NCBI RefSeq assembly: GCF_014202035.1
Contig: NZ_JACHFR010000001.1
Span: 124,001 to 188,000, forward strand
Direction: 5' to 3'
DNA: 64,000 bases
Source: Treponema rectale
Lineage (GTDB): Bacteria; Spirochaetota; Spirochaetia; Treponematales; Treponemataceae
Shown here: piece after piece, positions 34,605-43,987 of the stretch
Position numbering within the stretch: position 1 is the first letter of the stretch
How the letters are laid out: every line of letters starts with the position of its first letter
Position numbers and translations under genes: made by a program
The notes under the pieces: model-generated
Database searches by the model: none
What the model saw: only the letters and a program-made list of their open reading frames with translations
What the model was told of the DNA's origin: nothing

Positions 34605-36455
34605 TTATTTTGAATAAATATGGAACTGATTTTTACCGTTGTTCTTTGCAACGTAAAGAGCCTTGTCTGCATGCTTGAACAGGTCTGAATATTTTGTTCC
34701 GTGTTTAGGATATATGGCAACACCGATACTTGAAGAGACGTTTACCTTGATATTTCCATCAGAGTAGAGTTCATTCAGTTTAGTGCAGATGGCTTTTGCT
34801 TTTGACTGAAGAATTTTTTCTCCGGTAATATGATCAACGGCCTGAAGCTTAAGGAAGGCTGCGAATTCATCGCCTCCGACTCTTCCTACGAAATCTTTGT
34901 CGCTGAATACCATGCAGAGTTTTTTTGCAGTATCAAGAAGTACTTTGTCTCCTACGGTATGTCCCATGGTATCGTTTACTTTTTTGAAATTGTCCAGATC
35001 AATTATGTAGAAAGCATAAAGCTCACTGTCTCCGGAATTGCCGAGAACTTTTTCTATGCGTTCCCTGAAGGTTGATTTATTGAGGAGACCAGTCAGCGGA
35101 TCTTCTTCTGCCTTCTGCTTAAGGAGCTGTTCTTTATTCATTACTTCATCAACATTGACGAGGTTTCCTACAAAACGGTGGGCGGCTCCATTTTCCGTTC
35201 GTACGACTGTTCCGATGAATTTGAACCAGTAGTAGTTTTCATCACGGCATTTTATTCTTACTTCACGGTTGAAAGCTGTTTCTGTATTGTTCCTGAGGTC
35301 CTGAATGTCCTTAATAAAAGAAATATCATCTGGATGAACATTGTTAATCAGATCAATAACCTGCTTACCCTGAAGCCGGTCTATGTATTTTGTGCTTAAA
35401 AATTCAGTGTCTCCGGAAAGTTCGAGACGTTCCTTGAAGAAATCATAGTCAAATACAATAGTCTGGGTCTGCTTTGTAGCAATGCGGAATTTTTCGTTTG
35501 CCCTCAGCATTTCATTATTGTTTTTAACAAGATATATTATGGAAAAAATCAGTATCATGAATGCTAGGGACAATATGATTTCTACGGCAATAATCTGTGA
35601 AGAAATAGTCGTTGACATGTCCGTTATTACAGTCTGAGGCGTAATCAGTGCGTAAAACCATCCGCTGACTGCAACCGGCGCAAGAATGGCCATTCTTTTC
35701 TGAGAACCTGTTTCATAGGGAATTACAAGAGGTTTTGATGTGTTCAAGGCTGATTTTACAGTATTTATATCCGTATCTCCGTTGATTCCCCAGGATGTAC
35801 CCAGGTCAAAGAAGTTTACTATCCGGTTTGTAACCAGTTTTGAATTTTTAGAACGGGCGATAATCATTCCGTCGGAAGAAATAAGGATTGAAGACGCGTT
35901 TTCGTTGTAGTTGAATCCTTCTATAAACGTGTTAAGTCCTTCTCCTGAATAAACTCCAAAAAGAATACCTGTGGTCTGGCGTTTTTTACGGATCGGGACA
36001 GAAAGAATGAGGCTTTCCGTATAATTTGTTCCCGGGAGAATCTGTTTTGTGATTATTTCCTGGTTGGAGAAGGTTTTGTCAAAGAAATCCATGTTATAAA
36101 TATTTATTTCTTCATTTTCTGTTGAAATGGCACGGCCGTTTTTATCAGCTACGTAGAGGGAAGAAAAAGTTGCCGTATTCTTAAACTGGGAGATGGAAGA
36201 CTTAATCTGGTCAAAATTATTCATGTCCGTTGAGTCAAAATGCATTGCCATCGAACGGAGCATCGTAAGCTGGTCTTCAAGCCTTGTTTTAAACCCGGCA
36301 GACTGTGCACGGCATGTCTGTTCAAGAGATTGTTTTACGGATTTTTCAATCAGGGATTCAGTATTTGAGTCAAACCAGAAGGCAACGCCTATGATACATC
36401 CTAAGGTTATTAAAATTGAGGCGATAACCGGAAGCTGTATTTTTAACTGACGCAT
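34605..36455 (-). CDS. Membrane diguanylate cyclase with double-Cache sensor and PAS domain
   Basis: 616 residues. One membrane segment at about 10-30, an extracytoplasmic sensor of the dCache type (30-280) and a second membrane segment (about 285-310) are followed by a PAS-like domain with a PAC end (330-445) and a GGDEF domain. The active-site G-G-D-E-F is intact near residue 527. The RxxD inhibitory site normally five residues before it is missing (S-D-K-D there). It should make cyclic-di-GMP in response to an external signal. GGGGG lies before the ATG. It is co-transcribed with the sugar-binding lipoprotein. Confidence 0.9.
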   Translation of the reverse strand: MRQLKIQLPVIASILITLGCIIGVAFWFDSNTESLIEKSVKQSLEQTCRAQSAGFKTRLEDQLTMLRSMAMHFDSTDMNNFDQIKSSISQFKNTATFSSLYVADKNGRAISTENEEINIYNMDFFDKTFSNQEIITKQILPGTNYTESLILSVPIRKKRQTTGILFGVYSGEGLNTFIEGFNYNENASSILISSDGMIIARSKNSKLVTNRIVNFFDLGTSWGINGDTDINTVKSALNTSKPLVIPYETGSQKRMAILAPVAVSGWFYALITPQTVITDMSTTISSQIIAVEIILSLAFMILIFSIIYLVKNNNEMLRANEKFRIATKQTQTIVFDYDFFKERLELSGDTEFLSTKYIDRLQGKQVIDLINNVHPDDISFIKDIQDLRNNTETAFNREVRIKCRDENYYWFKFIGTVVRTENGAAHRFVGNLVNVDEVMNKEQLLKQKAEEDPLTGLLNKSTFRERIEKVLGNSGDSELYAFYIIDLDNFKKVNDTMGHTVGDKVLLDTAKKLCMVFSDKDFVGRVGGDEFAAFLKLQAVDHITGEKILQSKAKAICTKLNELYSDGNIKVNVSSSIGVAIYPKHGTKYSDLFKHADKALYVAKNNGKNQFHIYSK

Positions 36456-36484
36456 TTTAGCCCCCTTAAACTTTTTTAATTTTT

Positions 36485-36559
36485 TAAATTATATACCAAT
36501 ATTTTATATTAGAGAAGTGGATGTTCAATAAGTTCAAAAAATGTCATTTTCGGGCTGTT
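36485..36559. other. Region between diguanylate cyclase and repeat array
   Basis: No gene seen. It contains one isolated partial unit, GTCATTTTCGGGCTG at 36543-36557, left of the regular array. This looks like the worn end of a longer repeat series. Confidence 0.5.
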
Positions 36560-37040
36560 AACAACTTTTTATAAGTGTCATTTTCGGGCGCGACCCGAAA
36601 ATCCATTTAATTACAATACAAGAGATTGCCGCATCAAGTGCGGCAATGACAGGGTGTCGAGCACGGCAATGACAGGGTGTCAACAACTTTTTATAAGTGT
36701 CATTTTCGGGCGCGACCCGAAAATCTAGTTAATTACAATACAAGAGATTGCCGCATCAAGTGCGGCAATGACAGGCTGTCGAGCACGGCAATGACAGGGT
36801 GTCAACAACTTTTTATAAGTGTCATTTTCGGGCTCGACCCGAAAATCTAGTTAATTACAATACAAGAGATTGCCGCATCAAGTGCGGCAATGACAGGGTG
36901 TCGAGCACGGCAATGACAGGGTGTCAACAACTTTTTATAAGTGTCATTTTCGGGCTCGACCCGAAAATCCATTTAATTACAATACAAGAGATTGCCGCAT
37001 CAAGTGCGGCAATGACAGGCTGTCGAGCACGGCAATGACA
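36560..37040. repeat. Four tandem copies of a 122-bp unit with internal palindromes
   Basis: Copies start at 36560, 36682, 36804 and 36926; the last is cut after 115 bases. Each has two perfect hairpins: ATTTTCGGG/CCCGAAAAT around a five-base loop, and ATTGCCGCA/TGCGGCAAT around a five-base loop, followed by a shorter second G-C-A-A-T-G-A-C-A half. Differences between copies are few (GCGC or GCTC in one loop, CCATTT or CTAGTT in the linker). No spacers, no cas genes and no credible protein. The block fills almost all of the 600 bp between two gene ends. Confidence 0.9.
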
Positions 37041-37057
37041 CTAGGAAGTAATCAGGT

Positions 37058-37783
37058 TTAGTTTTCAGTTTCTGATTTAAAGGCATAGACAGGTGTATTT
37101 TCAGGCCAGATACATCTGTCATTTTCTGAATCTGAGCAGCCGTAATTGGTTCCGGAAGGGTGTTTTATGTAGAAAGACTGGCTGTTTGAGGAAGAACCGT
37201 CGCTGGAAGTAACCGGCTTTTTAAAATAAAGCATGACGGTGTTTCCTTTAAGGACAATCGGCTCAGATTCATCTTTTTCGTCAGAGGTGTCGGAGGCATT
37301 CGGATCTCTGATGTATACCTGATAGGTTTTACTGCCGGTCGTAAAAGATATGCCTGTGTAAGTAGTTTTATAGATGTCTTTAACCGTTGAACTGCCTGAA
37401 GTAATGATTATGTGTCTTGCAGTCTGTGAACCTTCTGAAGGAGTAAGGGTTCCGCTTCCGTTTATTTCTGTTGAAGCAATCGTTCCGTATGTACAGGTGA
37501 AGGAAGGTTCTGATACTTCCACAATTGAATTGTTTATGACTACATCTGCCGTTCCTGTTGTTTGAGAAAAATTTACCGTAACGTCAAGTTCGACTTCTTC
37601 TTCTGATTCTCCGTCGGCAGAAGTTTCTGTCGTAAGGAAATAGCTTCTTGAACTGTTTAATACAAGGAGCCCGTCAGAAAGGTCGTATTCACCGTATATC
37701 GAAGAAACATCATAGTTTTCTACTGAATCTGAGCATGAAAAAAACAGTATGCCGGTTAAAAGAATGAAAATAATCTTACGCAT
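37058..37783 (-). CDS. Predicted lipoprotein, unknown function
   Basis: 241 residues with signal MRKIIFILLTGILFFSC and lipobox F-F-S-C (Cys17). The mature part is acidic, rich in Ser and Thr, with strand-like segments and a central D-E-K-D-E-S-E-P stretch. No catalytic motif is visible. No ribosome binding site precedes the ATG; instead TAAAAT ends six bases before it, suggesting a leaderless start. It lies just left of the repeat array end, with its 3' end 18 bp from it. Confidence 0.7.
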   Translation of the reverse strand: MRKIIFILLTGILFFSCSDSVENYDVSSIYGEYDLSDGLLVLNSSRSYFLTTETSADGESEEEVELDVTVNFSQTTGTADVVINNSIVEVSEPSFTCTYGTIASTEINGSGTLTPSEGSQTARHIIITSGSSTVKDIYKTTYTGISFTTGSKTYQVYIRDPNASDTSDEKDESEPIVLKGNTVMLYFKKPVTSSDGSSSNSQSFYIKHPSGTNYGCSDSENDRCIWPENTPVYAFKSETEN

Positions 37784-37855
37784 GAGGGAATTTTATCATT
37801 TTTTAATTAAGGCTGGATTAAAAATTTGTAAAATTTTTGTTTTATGAGACTTCTA

Positions 37856-38407
37856 CTATAAAATTCCCCTGGATTTGAGCATTGCATAGGCAGAAAGGGT
37901 TCCGGAATCCTTTATCATGTTTGCCTTTATTAAGGTTTCAAAATCTGAGGGAGTTACAGTTTTTATTTTAAGGTCTTCTTCCTCTTCATCAAGGTGCTGG
38001 TTTCCTTGAGAGAGTTCCGTGGCATAAAAAACATGTCCGGTCTGATCAGAAAAGCCTACTGCCGTAAAAAAAGTGCCTGCTTCCTGAATGAATCCTGCTG
38101 AAAGCCCTGTTTCTTCTTTTAGTTCCCGGCGGGCGCCTTCCGTAAGGCCGGTGTCTGATTTTTCCAGCATTCCCTGAGGAAATTCCAGTGTTTTTACTTT
38201 AAGAGGGTAGCGGTACTGTTCTACAAGATAAAGATATTTACCGTCAAAAGGCACTATAAGGGCAAACTCACCTTTTTCTACAACTCCGTAAAGTCCTTCC
38301 TTTCCGCTGGAACGCAGGATTTTGTCTTCGTAGACTTTCATCCACTTGTTTTCGTATTTTAATTCGTGGGTAAGCTGTTTTATAGGCGGTTCGTTAGTGT
38401 TCTGCAT
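37856..38407 (-). CDS. Nudix hydrolase, ADP-ribose pyrophosphatase-like
   Basis: 183 residues. The Nudix box is at about residues 75-100: G-M-L-E-K-S, a D in the place of the usual first Glu, then one extra residue before R-R-E-L-K-E-E-T-G-L. The catalytic R-E-L-x-E-E core is intact. The upstream Y-R-Y-P-L-K segment and F-P-Q-G are as in ADP-ribose pyrophosphatases. GAAGGAAA lies before the ATG. It should hydrolyse nucleoside diphosphate-linked compounds. Confidence 0.88.
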   Translation of the reverse strand: MQNTNEPPIKQLTHELKYENKWMKVYEDKILRSSGKEGLYGVVEKGEFALIVPFDGKYLYLVEQYRYPLKVKTLEFPQGMLEKSDTGLTEGARRELKEETGLSAGFIQEAGTFFTAVGFSDQTGHVFYATELSQGNQHLDEEEEDLKIKTVTPSDFETLIKANMIKDSGTLSAYAMLKSRGIL

Positions 38408-38434
38408 GGTTTCCTTCTATAGTGATGGTAAAAA

Positions 38435-38467
38435 AAACGGGCTTCCCTATGTACAGGAAGCCCGTTT
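38435..38467 (-). terminator. Rho-independent terminator of pckG
   Basis: Twelve-base stem AAACGGGCTTCC/GGAAGCCCGTTT with a nine-base loop. On the minus strand it is followed by a run of T. A weaker hairpin (38470-38494) lies between it and the pckG stop. Confidence 0.85.
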
Positions 38468-38502
38468 GTGAGTTTCCGTTATTTACGAAAACTCATGCAA
38501 AA

Positions 38503-40359
38503 TTATTTTGCAGCCTGAAGTCTCTTTTCGAGGTCATCAAGACATGCTGTAAGTTCTTTTGGAAGGTGTTTTCCAAACTTAGGATAATGGTTCTCACGAA
38601 TGTCTTTAACTTCCTTGAGCCATCCGTCAACATCAACCTTGAGGATTTCTGGAAGTGTCTTCTTGTAGCAGTCAGCAAGACCGTCAGTGTTGAGGGCACC
38701 TTCTTTTGGCATAAATCCGATAGGTGTTTCAACTGCATTGTCTTTTCCGTCACAGCGGTCGAAGATCCATGCAAGAACGCGGCTGTTGTCACCGTATCCA
38801 GGCCACATGAATCCACCAGGGAGATCCTTGTTGTTTTCGTCCTTGCGGAACCAGTTAACGTAGAAGATCTTTGGAAGTTTGTCCTGATCAGCTTTTGCAC
38901 CTACTTCAATCCAGTGTGCAAAGTAGTCACCCATGTTGTATCCACAGAATGGGAGGATTGCAAACGGGTCACGGCGGATTTTACCAACTTCTGCAGCATT
39001 GATTGTAGAAGCAGCTGTGATTTCTGAACCTACGATAGATCCGAGGAATACACCATGGTTCCAGTTGCGTGCCTGATGTACGAGAGGTACAGTTGAAGGG
39101 CGGCGTCCACCAAAGAGGATTGCAGAAATAGGTACACCTTCAGGGCTTTCCCAGTCAGATGCGATACATGGACACTGCTTAGCAGGTGCTGTAAAGCGTG
39201 CATTTGGATGAGCAAATTCTTCACCCTTAGGAGACTTGTCCTTTGGAAGTGCATCACGAGTCTGTCCCTTCCAGTCAACAAGCTTGCCCTTTGCAGGATA
39301 TCCGATACCTTCCCACCAGACATCTCCGTCTTCTGTAAGAGCACAGTTTGTGAAGATTGTGTTCTTTTCTGCAGAAACAAGAGCGTTCTTGTTTGATTCA
39401 GCAGATGTTCCCGGTGCAACACCGAAGAATCCTGCTTCCGGGTTGATTGCATAAAGGCGTCCGTCTTTTCCGAACTTCATCCATGCGATATCGTCACCAA
39501 CTGTTTCTACCTTCCATCCTGGAATTGTAGGAATAAGCATAGCAAGGTTTGTTTTTCCACAAGCAGACGGGAAAGCACCTGTTACGTATTTTACTTCACC
39601 CTGTGGGTTTGTAAGCTTAAGGATAAGCATGTGTTCTGCGAGCCAGCCTTCATCACGTGCAATAACTGTAGCGATGCGGAGTGCAAAACATTTTTTTCCG
39701 AGAAGAGCGTTTCCGCCGTATCCTGATCCGTAAGACCAGATGAGGTGTTCTTCAGGGAACTGAGAGATATATTTGTGTTCAACGTCAGCGCAAGGCCATA
39801 CACCGTTGTCTTTTTCTCCGTTGTTAAGTGGCTTACCTACTGAGTGGAGACATGGAACGAAGTCATCTCCGAGGTACTGCCATACTTTTTCTCCGGCACG
39901 TGTCATGATGTCCATGTTAAGAACTACGTATTCAGAGTCTGTAAGTTCAATACCGTATTTTGCGATTGGTGAACCGAGTGGTCCCATGCAGAAAGGAATA
40001 AGGTACATTGTGCGGCCGTGCATACATCCTGTGTAGAGACCTTTCATTGTAGCCTTAAGTTCTTTTGGATCGATCCAGTGGTTTGTTGGACCTGCATCTT
40101 CTTCTTTTACAGATGAAATGAATGTGCGTGATTCAACACGTGCAACATCAGAAGGAAGTGAGCGGAAAAGATAGCTGTGTGCTTTTTTTGCAAGAGGTGT
40201 AGCAAGACCAGCATCAACACACTTTTTCATCAAGCGGTCATACTCTTCGTTTGAACCGTCGCAGATTACAACGTTGTCCGGTTCACACATTTTTACGCAT
40301 TCTTCAACCCAAGCCTTGATTTTTGGGTTTTTGATTTCATCGATAGTTTTAATAGCCAT
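38503..40359 (-). CDS. pckG: Phosphoenolpyruvate carboxykinase (GTP)
   Basis: 618 residues from the second of two adjacent ATGs; AGGAG is six bases from it and only three from the first (40362). The GTP-type signature is [11 protein letters not shown] near residue 285, with [10 protein letters not shown] near 430 and the metal-binding H and D residues between. It interconverts oxaloacetate and PEP with GTP; in fermentative spirochaetes the direction of PEP to oxaloacetate is plausible. It stands alone, 95 bp from the Nudix gene and 230 bp from the divergent glycan island. Confidence 0.95.
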   Translation of the reverse strand: MAIKTIDEIKNPKIKAWVEECVKMCEPDNVVICDGSNEEYDRLMKKCVDAGLATPLAKKAHSYLFRSLPSDVARVESRTFISSVKEEDAGPTNHWIDPKELKATMKGLYTGCMHGRTMYLIPFCMGPLGSPIAKYGIELTDSEYVVLNMDIMTRAGEKVWQYLGDDFVPCLHSVGKPLNNGEKDNGVWPCADVEHKYISQFPEEHLIWSYGSGYGGNALLGKKCFALRIATVIARDEGWLAEHMLILKLTNPQGEVKYVTGAFPSACGKTNLAMLIPTIPGWKVETVGDDIAWMKFGKDGRLYAINPEAGFFGVAPGTSAESNKNALVSAEKNTIFTNCALTEDGDVWWEGIGYPAKGKLVDWKGQTRDALPKDKSPKGEEFAHPNARFTAPAKQCPCIASDWESPEGVPISAILFGGRRPSTVPLVHQARNWNHGVFLGSIVGSEITAASTINAAEVGKIRRDPFAILPFCGYNMGDYFAHWIEVGAKADQDKLPKIFYVNWFRKDENNKDLPGGFMWPGYGDNSRVLAWIFDRCDGKDNAVETPIGFMPKEGALNTDGLADCYKKTLPEILKVDVDGWLKEVKDIRENHYPKFGKHLPKELTACLDDLEKRLQAAK

Positions 40360-40593
40360 CATGTGCTCCTATAGATATTTGGAAATCCATTGAAACAGTG
40401 CTTTTTACAACGTAAGCTTTCTGTTTTCAGCTTAGATTTCTACAGAACTGATTCTAAACTTTTTTTTCTTTCTTTTCAACAGAGCAGGGAAAAATCGGAA
40501 AAGCCCGCATTTTTAAGTGAACGTTGAAAATGAATATAATTTATGTTAAATTAGTCTGATATTTGTGATGGGGAACAGATTTCTTTGTAATTT

Positions 40594-41922
40594 ATGGAAG
40601 AAAATTGTCTAAAATATAGAAAAGTTCTTAAACGTTACAATTCTCAGATGCTTCTTGCTGCAGAAAAAACTTTTAGTGCAAGTACTGTTTCTAATGTTAC
40701 ATTAAAACACATTGTCTGCCATGCAGTGTCTCCTGTTCTTTTTGATTATGTGTACTGGATGCTTTGTGAAGCACGCAACAAAAAAATAGAGCGCCTTTAT
40801 TTTTTTGCCCGGGATGGTTTTATACTTTATAAAATTGCACTTTTAATTGTAAAAAAACTGAAGCTGAATGTTGACTGCCGGTATTTGTATATTTCCAGAT
40901 TTGCATCACGAATACCGCTTTATCATTTCTCGCTGGAAACGGCTTTTGATTTTATATGTGAGAAAAAAATTTTTAATTCGTTACGTACGGTTATTCAAAA
41001 TATTACGCTGGATAAAAATGAATTTGAATACATAAGGAAGTTACTTAATATAGAAGAAAATAGACTTGATAAGGAACTGTCTCGTCAGGAACTTGAAGAA
41101 TTAAAGAAAAGCTTTTTGAAAAATGAAAGTCTTAAAAGCTATATATATTCCCTTTCAGAAAAAGCGTATGAAAGTGCAGTAAAATATTTTGCACAGGAAG
41201 GTCTTTATGATAATGTCAGTTTTGCTTTTGCTGATGTGGGCTGGAGAGGAACATTACAGGTTTCGTTGAACAGGCTTCTTTCTAAAAAAATTCCTGCATT
41301 TTATTTTGGTCTTTATACGGATGAATTTTTAAAAAAATCATGCAATGATTTATGGGCTGCCTACTATTTTTCTCCAGTAAAGAATTTTGTCAGAAAGCTT
41401 CATTTTAATAATTCATTATTTGAATGTTTTTGTACTGCTCCGGATGGAATGACTTCTGGTTACGAGTTTAAGAATGGAAAGTGGATTGCATTATTTGTAT
41501 CAGAAGGAAATGTAAACTGTAAAAAATGGTTTTTGCAGGAGCAGCTTAATCTTATTGAAGCCTGGACTGAAAATTATCTGTCTCTTGGGATTCCGGATAA
41601 TCCTTCTGTAAAAATGGACGAGAAACTTCTGTGTGCACTTATGTTCAGACCGGCAAAAAATGAAGCTGAGCTATATGGAAGCTATTTATTTTCAGATGAA
41701 ACAAATGAAGAAAATCTTATACAGCTTGCACCGGAATATACAGAGAAAGATTTTAAGGCTGTGCTTTTACGTCTTCTGCATAAATCGTTAAAAAGAAAAT
41801 GCGTTAAATCTTTCTGGAGATACGGTTCAATAGCACGTTCAAAACTTGATTTTTTAAGTAAGTTTGTATTCAGAAGTTATTGTTATGCAGTTTCGGTGTG
41901 GACATCTATAAAACAAAAATGA
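40594..41922 (+). CDS. COG5610-like C-terminal-domain protein of the glycan island
   Basis: 442 residues. Y-F-F-A-R-D-G-F near residue 66, I-S-R-F-A-S-R near 100 and F-A-D-V-G-W-R-G-T near 210 are repeated in the next gene, where they form the domain after a HAD unit. Here the HAD unit is missing, so this is a stand-alone copy of that domain. Such proteins occur in capsule or surface-polysaccharide loci, with unknown activity. The ATG has only a distant GGGGA upstream; TTGAAA and TAAATT suggest a promoter about 40 bp before it. Confidence 0.65.
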   Translation: MEENCLKYRKVLKRYNSQMLLAAEKTFSASTVSNVTLKHIVCHAVSPVLFDYVYWMLCEARNKKIERLYFFARDGFILYKIALLIVKKLKLNVDCRYLYISRFASRIPLYHFSLETAFDFICEKKIFNSLRTVIQNITLDKNEFEYIRKLLNIEENRLDKELSRQELEELKKSFLKNESLKSYIYSLSEKAYESAVKYFAQEGLYDNVSFAFADVGWRGTLQVSLNRLLSKKIPAFYFGLYTDEFLKKSCNDLWAAYYFSPVKNFVRKLHFNNSLFECFCTAPDGMTSGYEFKNGKWIALFVSEGNVNCKKWFLQEQLNLIEAWTENYLSLGIPDNPSVKMDEKLLCALMFRPAKNEAELYGSYLFSDETNEENLIQLAPEYTEKDFKAVLLRLLHKSLKRKCVKSFWRYGSIARSKLDFLSKFVFRSYCYAVSVWTSIKQK

Positions 41923-41929
41923 GGATATT

Positions 41930-43972
41930 ATGAATATTGAAACAAAAGAGAAAATTTACAGGTTTCTTGTATCCAGGAATAGGAATATCAATGGGGAGTA
42001 TTGTACATACAAAAAACAGAATCCGGATTATCATGGACATCCTGTAAGAAATTTTATCAAAATTTTCCGTTTGAATTTTCATTACAGAATTTTGCGGAGT
42101 AAGAAGCCTCTGTATTATAAATCTGTAAATGCGGTTCGTCTTCCATATCTGGATGGTTCTGAAAGTGAAGCATTTAAGCGTCAGAATGTAATGCATTTTG
42201 CAAAGGGCTTGCTTCAGTATGATGTAATTTCGTTTGATATTTTTGATACTCTCATACTGCGCCCTTTTGCAAAACCGACTGATTTGTTTCTTCTTATAGG
42301 ACATGCCCTTGAGATTCCGGATTTTTATCAGATAAGAATTAATGCTGAAAAAAAAGTTCGTCAAGAAAAGTTTGAAAAAACAGGAAATTATGAAATAACT
42401 ATTAGTGATATTTATAAAGTTATTGAGCGGAGAACAGGAATTTCTGCAGATAAAGGAATTCAAACTGAACTTGAATATGAAAAACGCTATTGCTTTGCTA
42501 ATCCGTATATGAAACGGGTTTACGATATGCTCGTAGAACTTGGAAAAAAGATAATAATAACTTCGGATATGTATATTCCTGGTGAGCAGATGAAAGAAAT
42601 TCTTACTTCATGCGGTTATACAAATTATGAAAATCTTTATGTTTCCTGTGATTATGGCACAAGTAAGCGTTCTGGCGGATTATATGAAATTGTAAAGTCT
42701 GATTATGAAGGAAAAGCAATAGTTCATGTTGGTGATAATTATGCATCTGATATAAATTCTGCAAACGACTGTGGTCTGGATACTCGTTTTTATCGTAACT
42801 GTCATGAAATCGGGAATAAATATCGTAGTGAGGGCATGTCTGAAATAATTGGATCTGCTTATGCAGGAATTATTAATACTCATCTTCATAATGGCGATAA
42901 GACATATTCCTCTTATTATGAATATGGTTTTATTTATGGCGGACTTTATGTTTTAGGCTACTGTCACTGGATTCATGAAAAATGCAAGAAAGAAGGAATT
43001 GAAAAAGTTCTTTTCCTTGCCCGCGATGGTGCAATTTACCAGAAAGTTTTTAACATGCTTTATGATGATGTTCCAAATGAATATGTCCTGTGGTCTAGAA
43101 TTGCAAATGCCAAGTATTCGCTGGAATTTGATAAATATGAATTTATTAAAAGGATAATTATTCATAGAGCATTTAATAAAGATGCACCTATGACAATTGA
43201 AGAAGTGTTTAAATCTGTTAATTTAGATAATCTTATAGGGGTTTTACAAGAATATGATTTACAGGCAGATTGTGTATTGACCCCTGATAATAAAGATTTA
43301 CTTGAAGAATTGCTTATAGAGAATTGGGATTTAGTTTTAGACACAATGAAAATTCAAAGAGGTTTGTGTCGTTCTTATTTGACGGATATTATTGGTAATG
43401 CAAAAAAAATTGCTATTGTTGATGTTGGATGGGTGGGGTCTGGACCTACAGGATTAAAAAAAATAATACATAAAGATTATAAATTAGATTGTGAAGTTTC
43501 ATGTTTTCTTGCTGCTTTTTGTTCATTTGATGTTACTAATAATTTGGATTTGTTGATGGATAATACTATTGAACCATATATGTTTTCTCGTTGCTATAAT
43601 AGACTGAATTATGATTTTCATAGAAAAAAAAATAACGGCATAAATAATATTCTTATGGAAATGTTTACCCAAAATACAACTCCAAGTTTTTCAGGATGGA
43701 ATGATGATGGTGATTTTATTTTTGATTTTCCAGAAATTGAAAATTATGAATTAATTAGTGAAATTCATAAAGGAATTTTTGATTTTTGCTCAAAATATAA
43801 ATTAACATTTTTTAATGATGATTTTTTGTTTAATATTTCTGGCTACGATGCTTATACACAGTTTAGATTTGCAATTAAGAATTTAAAACTTGCTAAATTA
43901 TTGTTTGGTAATTGTATTTTTGCAAGAAATATAGGGTTTGATGGAACAAAGCTTAATAAATATTTTAAATAA
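41930..43972 (+). CDS. HAD-type hydrolase with C-terminal glycan-locus domain (COG5610-like)
   Basis: 680 residues. The HAD nucleophile motif F-D-I-F-D-T-L-I is near residue 102, with I-T-S-D-M-Y near 200 and V-H-V-G-D-N-Y-A-S-D near 262. The C-terminal half (about 310-650) carries F-L-A-R-D-G-A, W-S-R-I-A-N and V-D-V-G-W-V-G, the same blocks as in the previous protein. It is seven bases after it, with GAGG before the ATG. Base composition changes inside the gene near 43130 towards A+T, and glutamine codons shift from CAG to CAA. Confidence 0.75.
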   Translation: MNIETKEKIYRFLVSRNRNINGEYCTYKKQNPDYHGHPVRNFIKIFRLNFHYRILRSKKPLYYKSVNAVRLPYLDGSESEAFKRQNVMHFAKGLLQYDVISFDIFDTLILRPFAKPTDLFLLIGHALEIPDFYQIRINAEKKVRQEKFEKTGNYEITISDIYKVIERRTGISADKGIQTELEYEKRYCFANPYMKRVYDMLVELGKKIIITSDMYIPGEQMKEILTSCGYTNYENLYVSCDYGTSKRSGGLYEIVKSDYEGKAIVHVGDNYASDINSANDCGLDTRFYRNCHEIGNKYRSEGMSEIIGSAYAGIINTHLHNGDKTYSSYYEYGFIYGGLYVLGYCHWIHEKCKKEGIEKVLFLARDGAIYQKVFNMLYDDVPNEYVLWSRIANAKYSLEFDKYEFIKRIIIHRAFNKDAPMTIEEVFKSVNLDNLIGVLQEYDLQADCVLTPDNKDLLEELLIENWDLVLDTMKIQRGLCRSYLTDIIGNAKKIAIVDVGWVGSGPTGLKKIIHKDYKLDCEVSCFLAAFCSFDVTNNLDLLMDNTIEPYMFSRCYNRLNYDFHRKKNNGINNILMEMFTQNTTPSFSGWNDDGDFIFDFPEIENYELISEIHKGIFDFCSKYKLTFFNDDFLFNISGYDAYTQFRFAIKNLKLAKLLFGNCIFARNIGFDGTKLNKYFK

Positions 43973-43987
43973 AAAGAGAGATATAAA

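Noticed and set aside
36799-37038. 79-residue open frame in the repeat array
   Set aside because: It is built from two copies of the 122-bp repeat, so the protein itself is repeated; there is no ribosome binding site.
36560-37040. CRISPR-like array
   Set aside because: Units are contiguous with no variable spacers and no cas genes; the period is too long.
38493-38900. 135-residue open frame in pckG
   Set aside because: Another frame of pckG with Ser/Thr/Leu-rich shadow composition.
40363-40593. tRNA or small RNA between pckG and the glycan island
   Set aside because: No cloverleaf or strong hairpin found; it holds only promoter-like boxes and T-runs.
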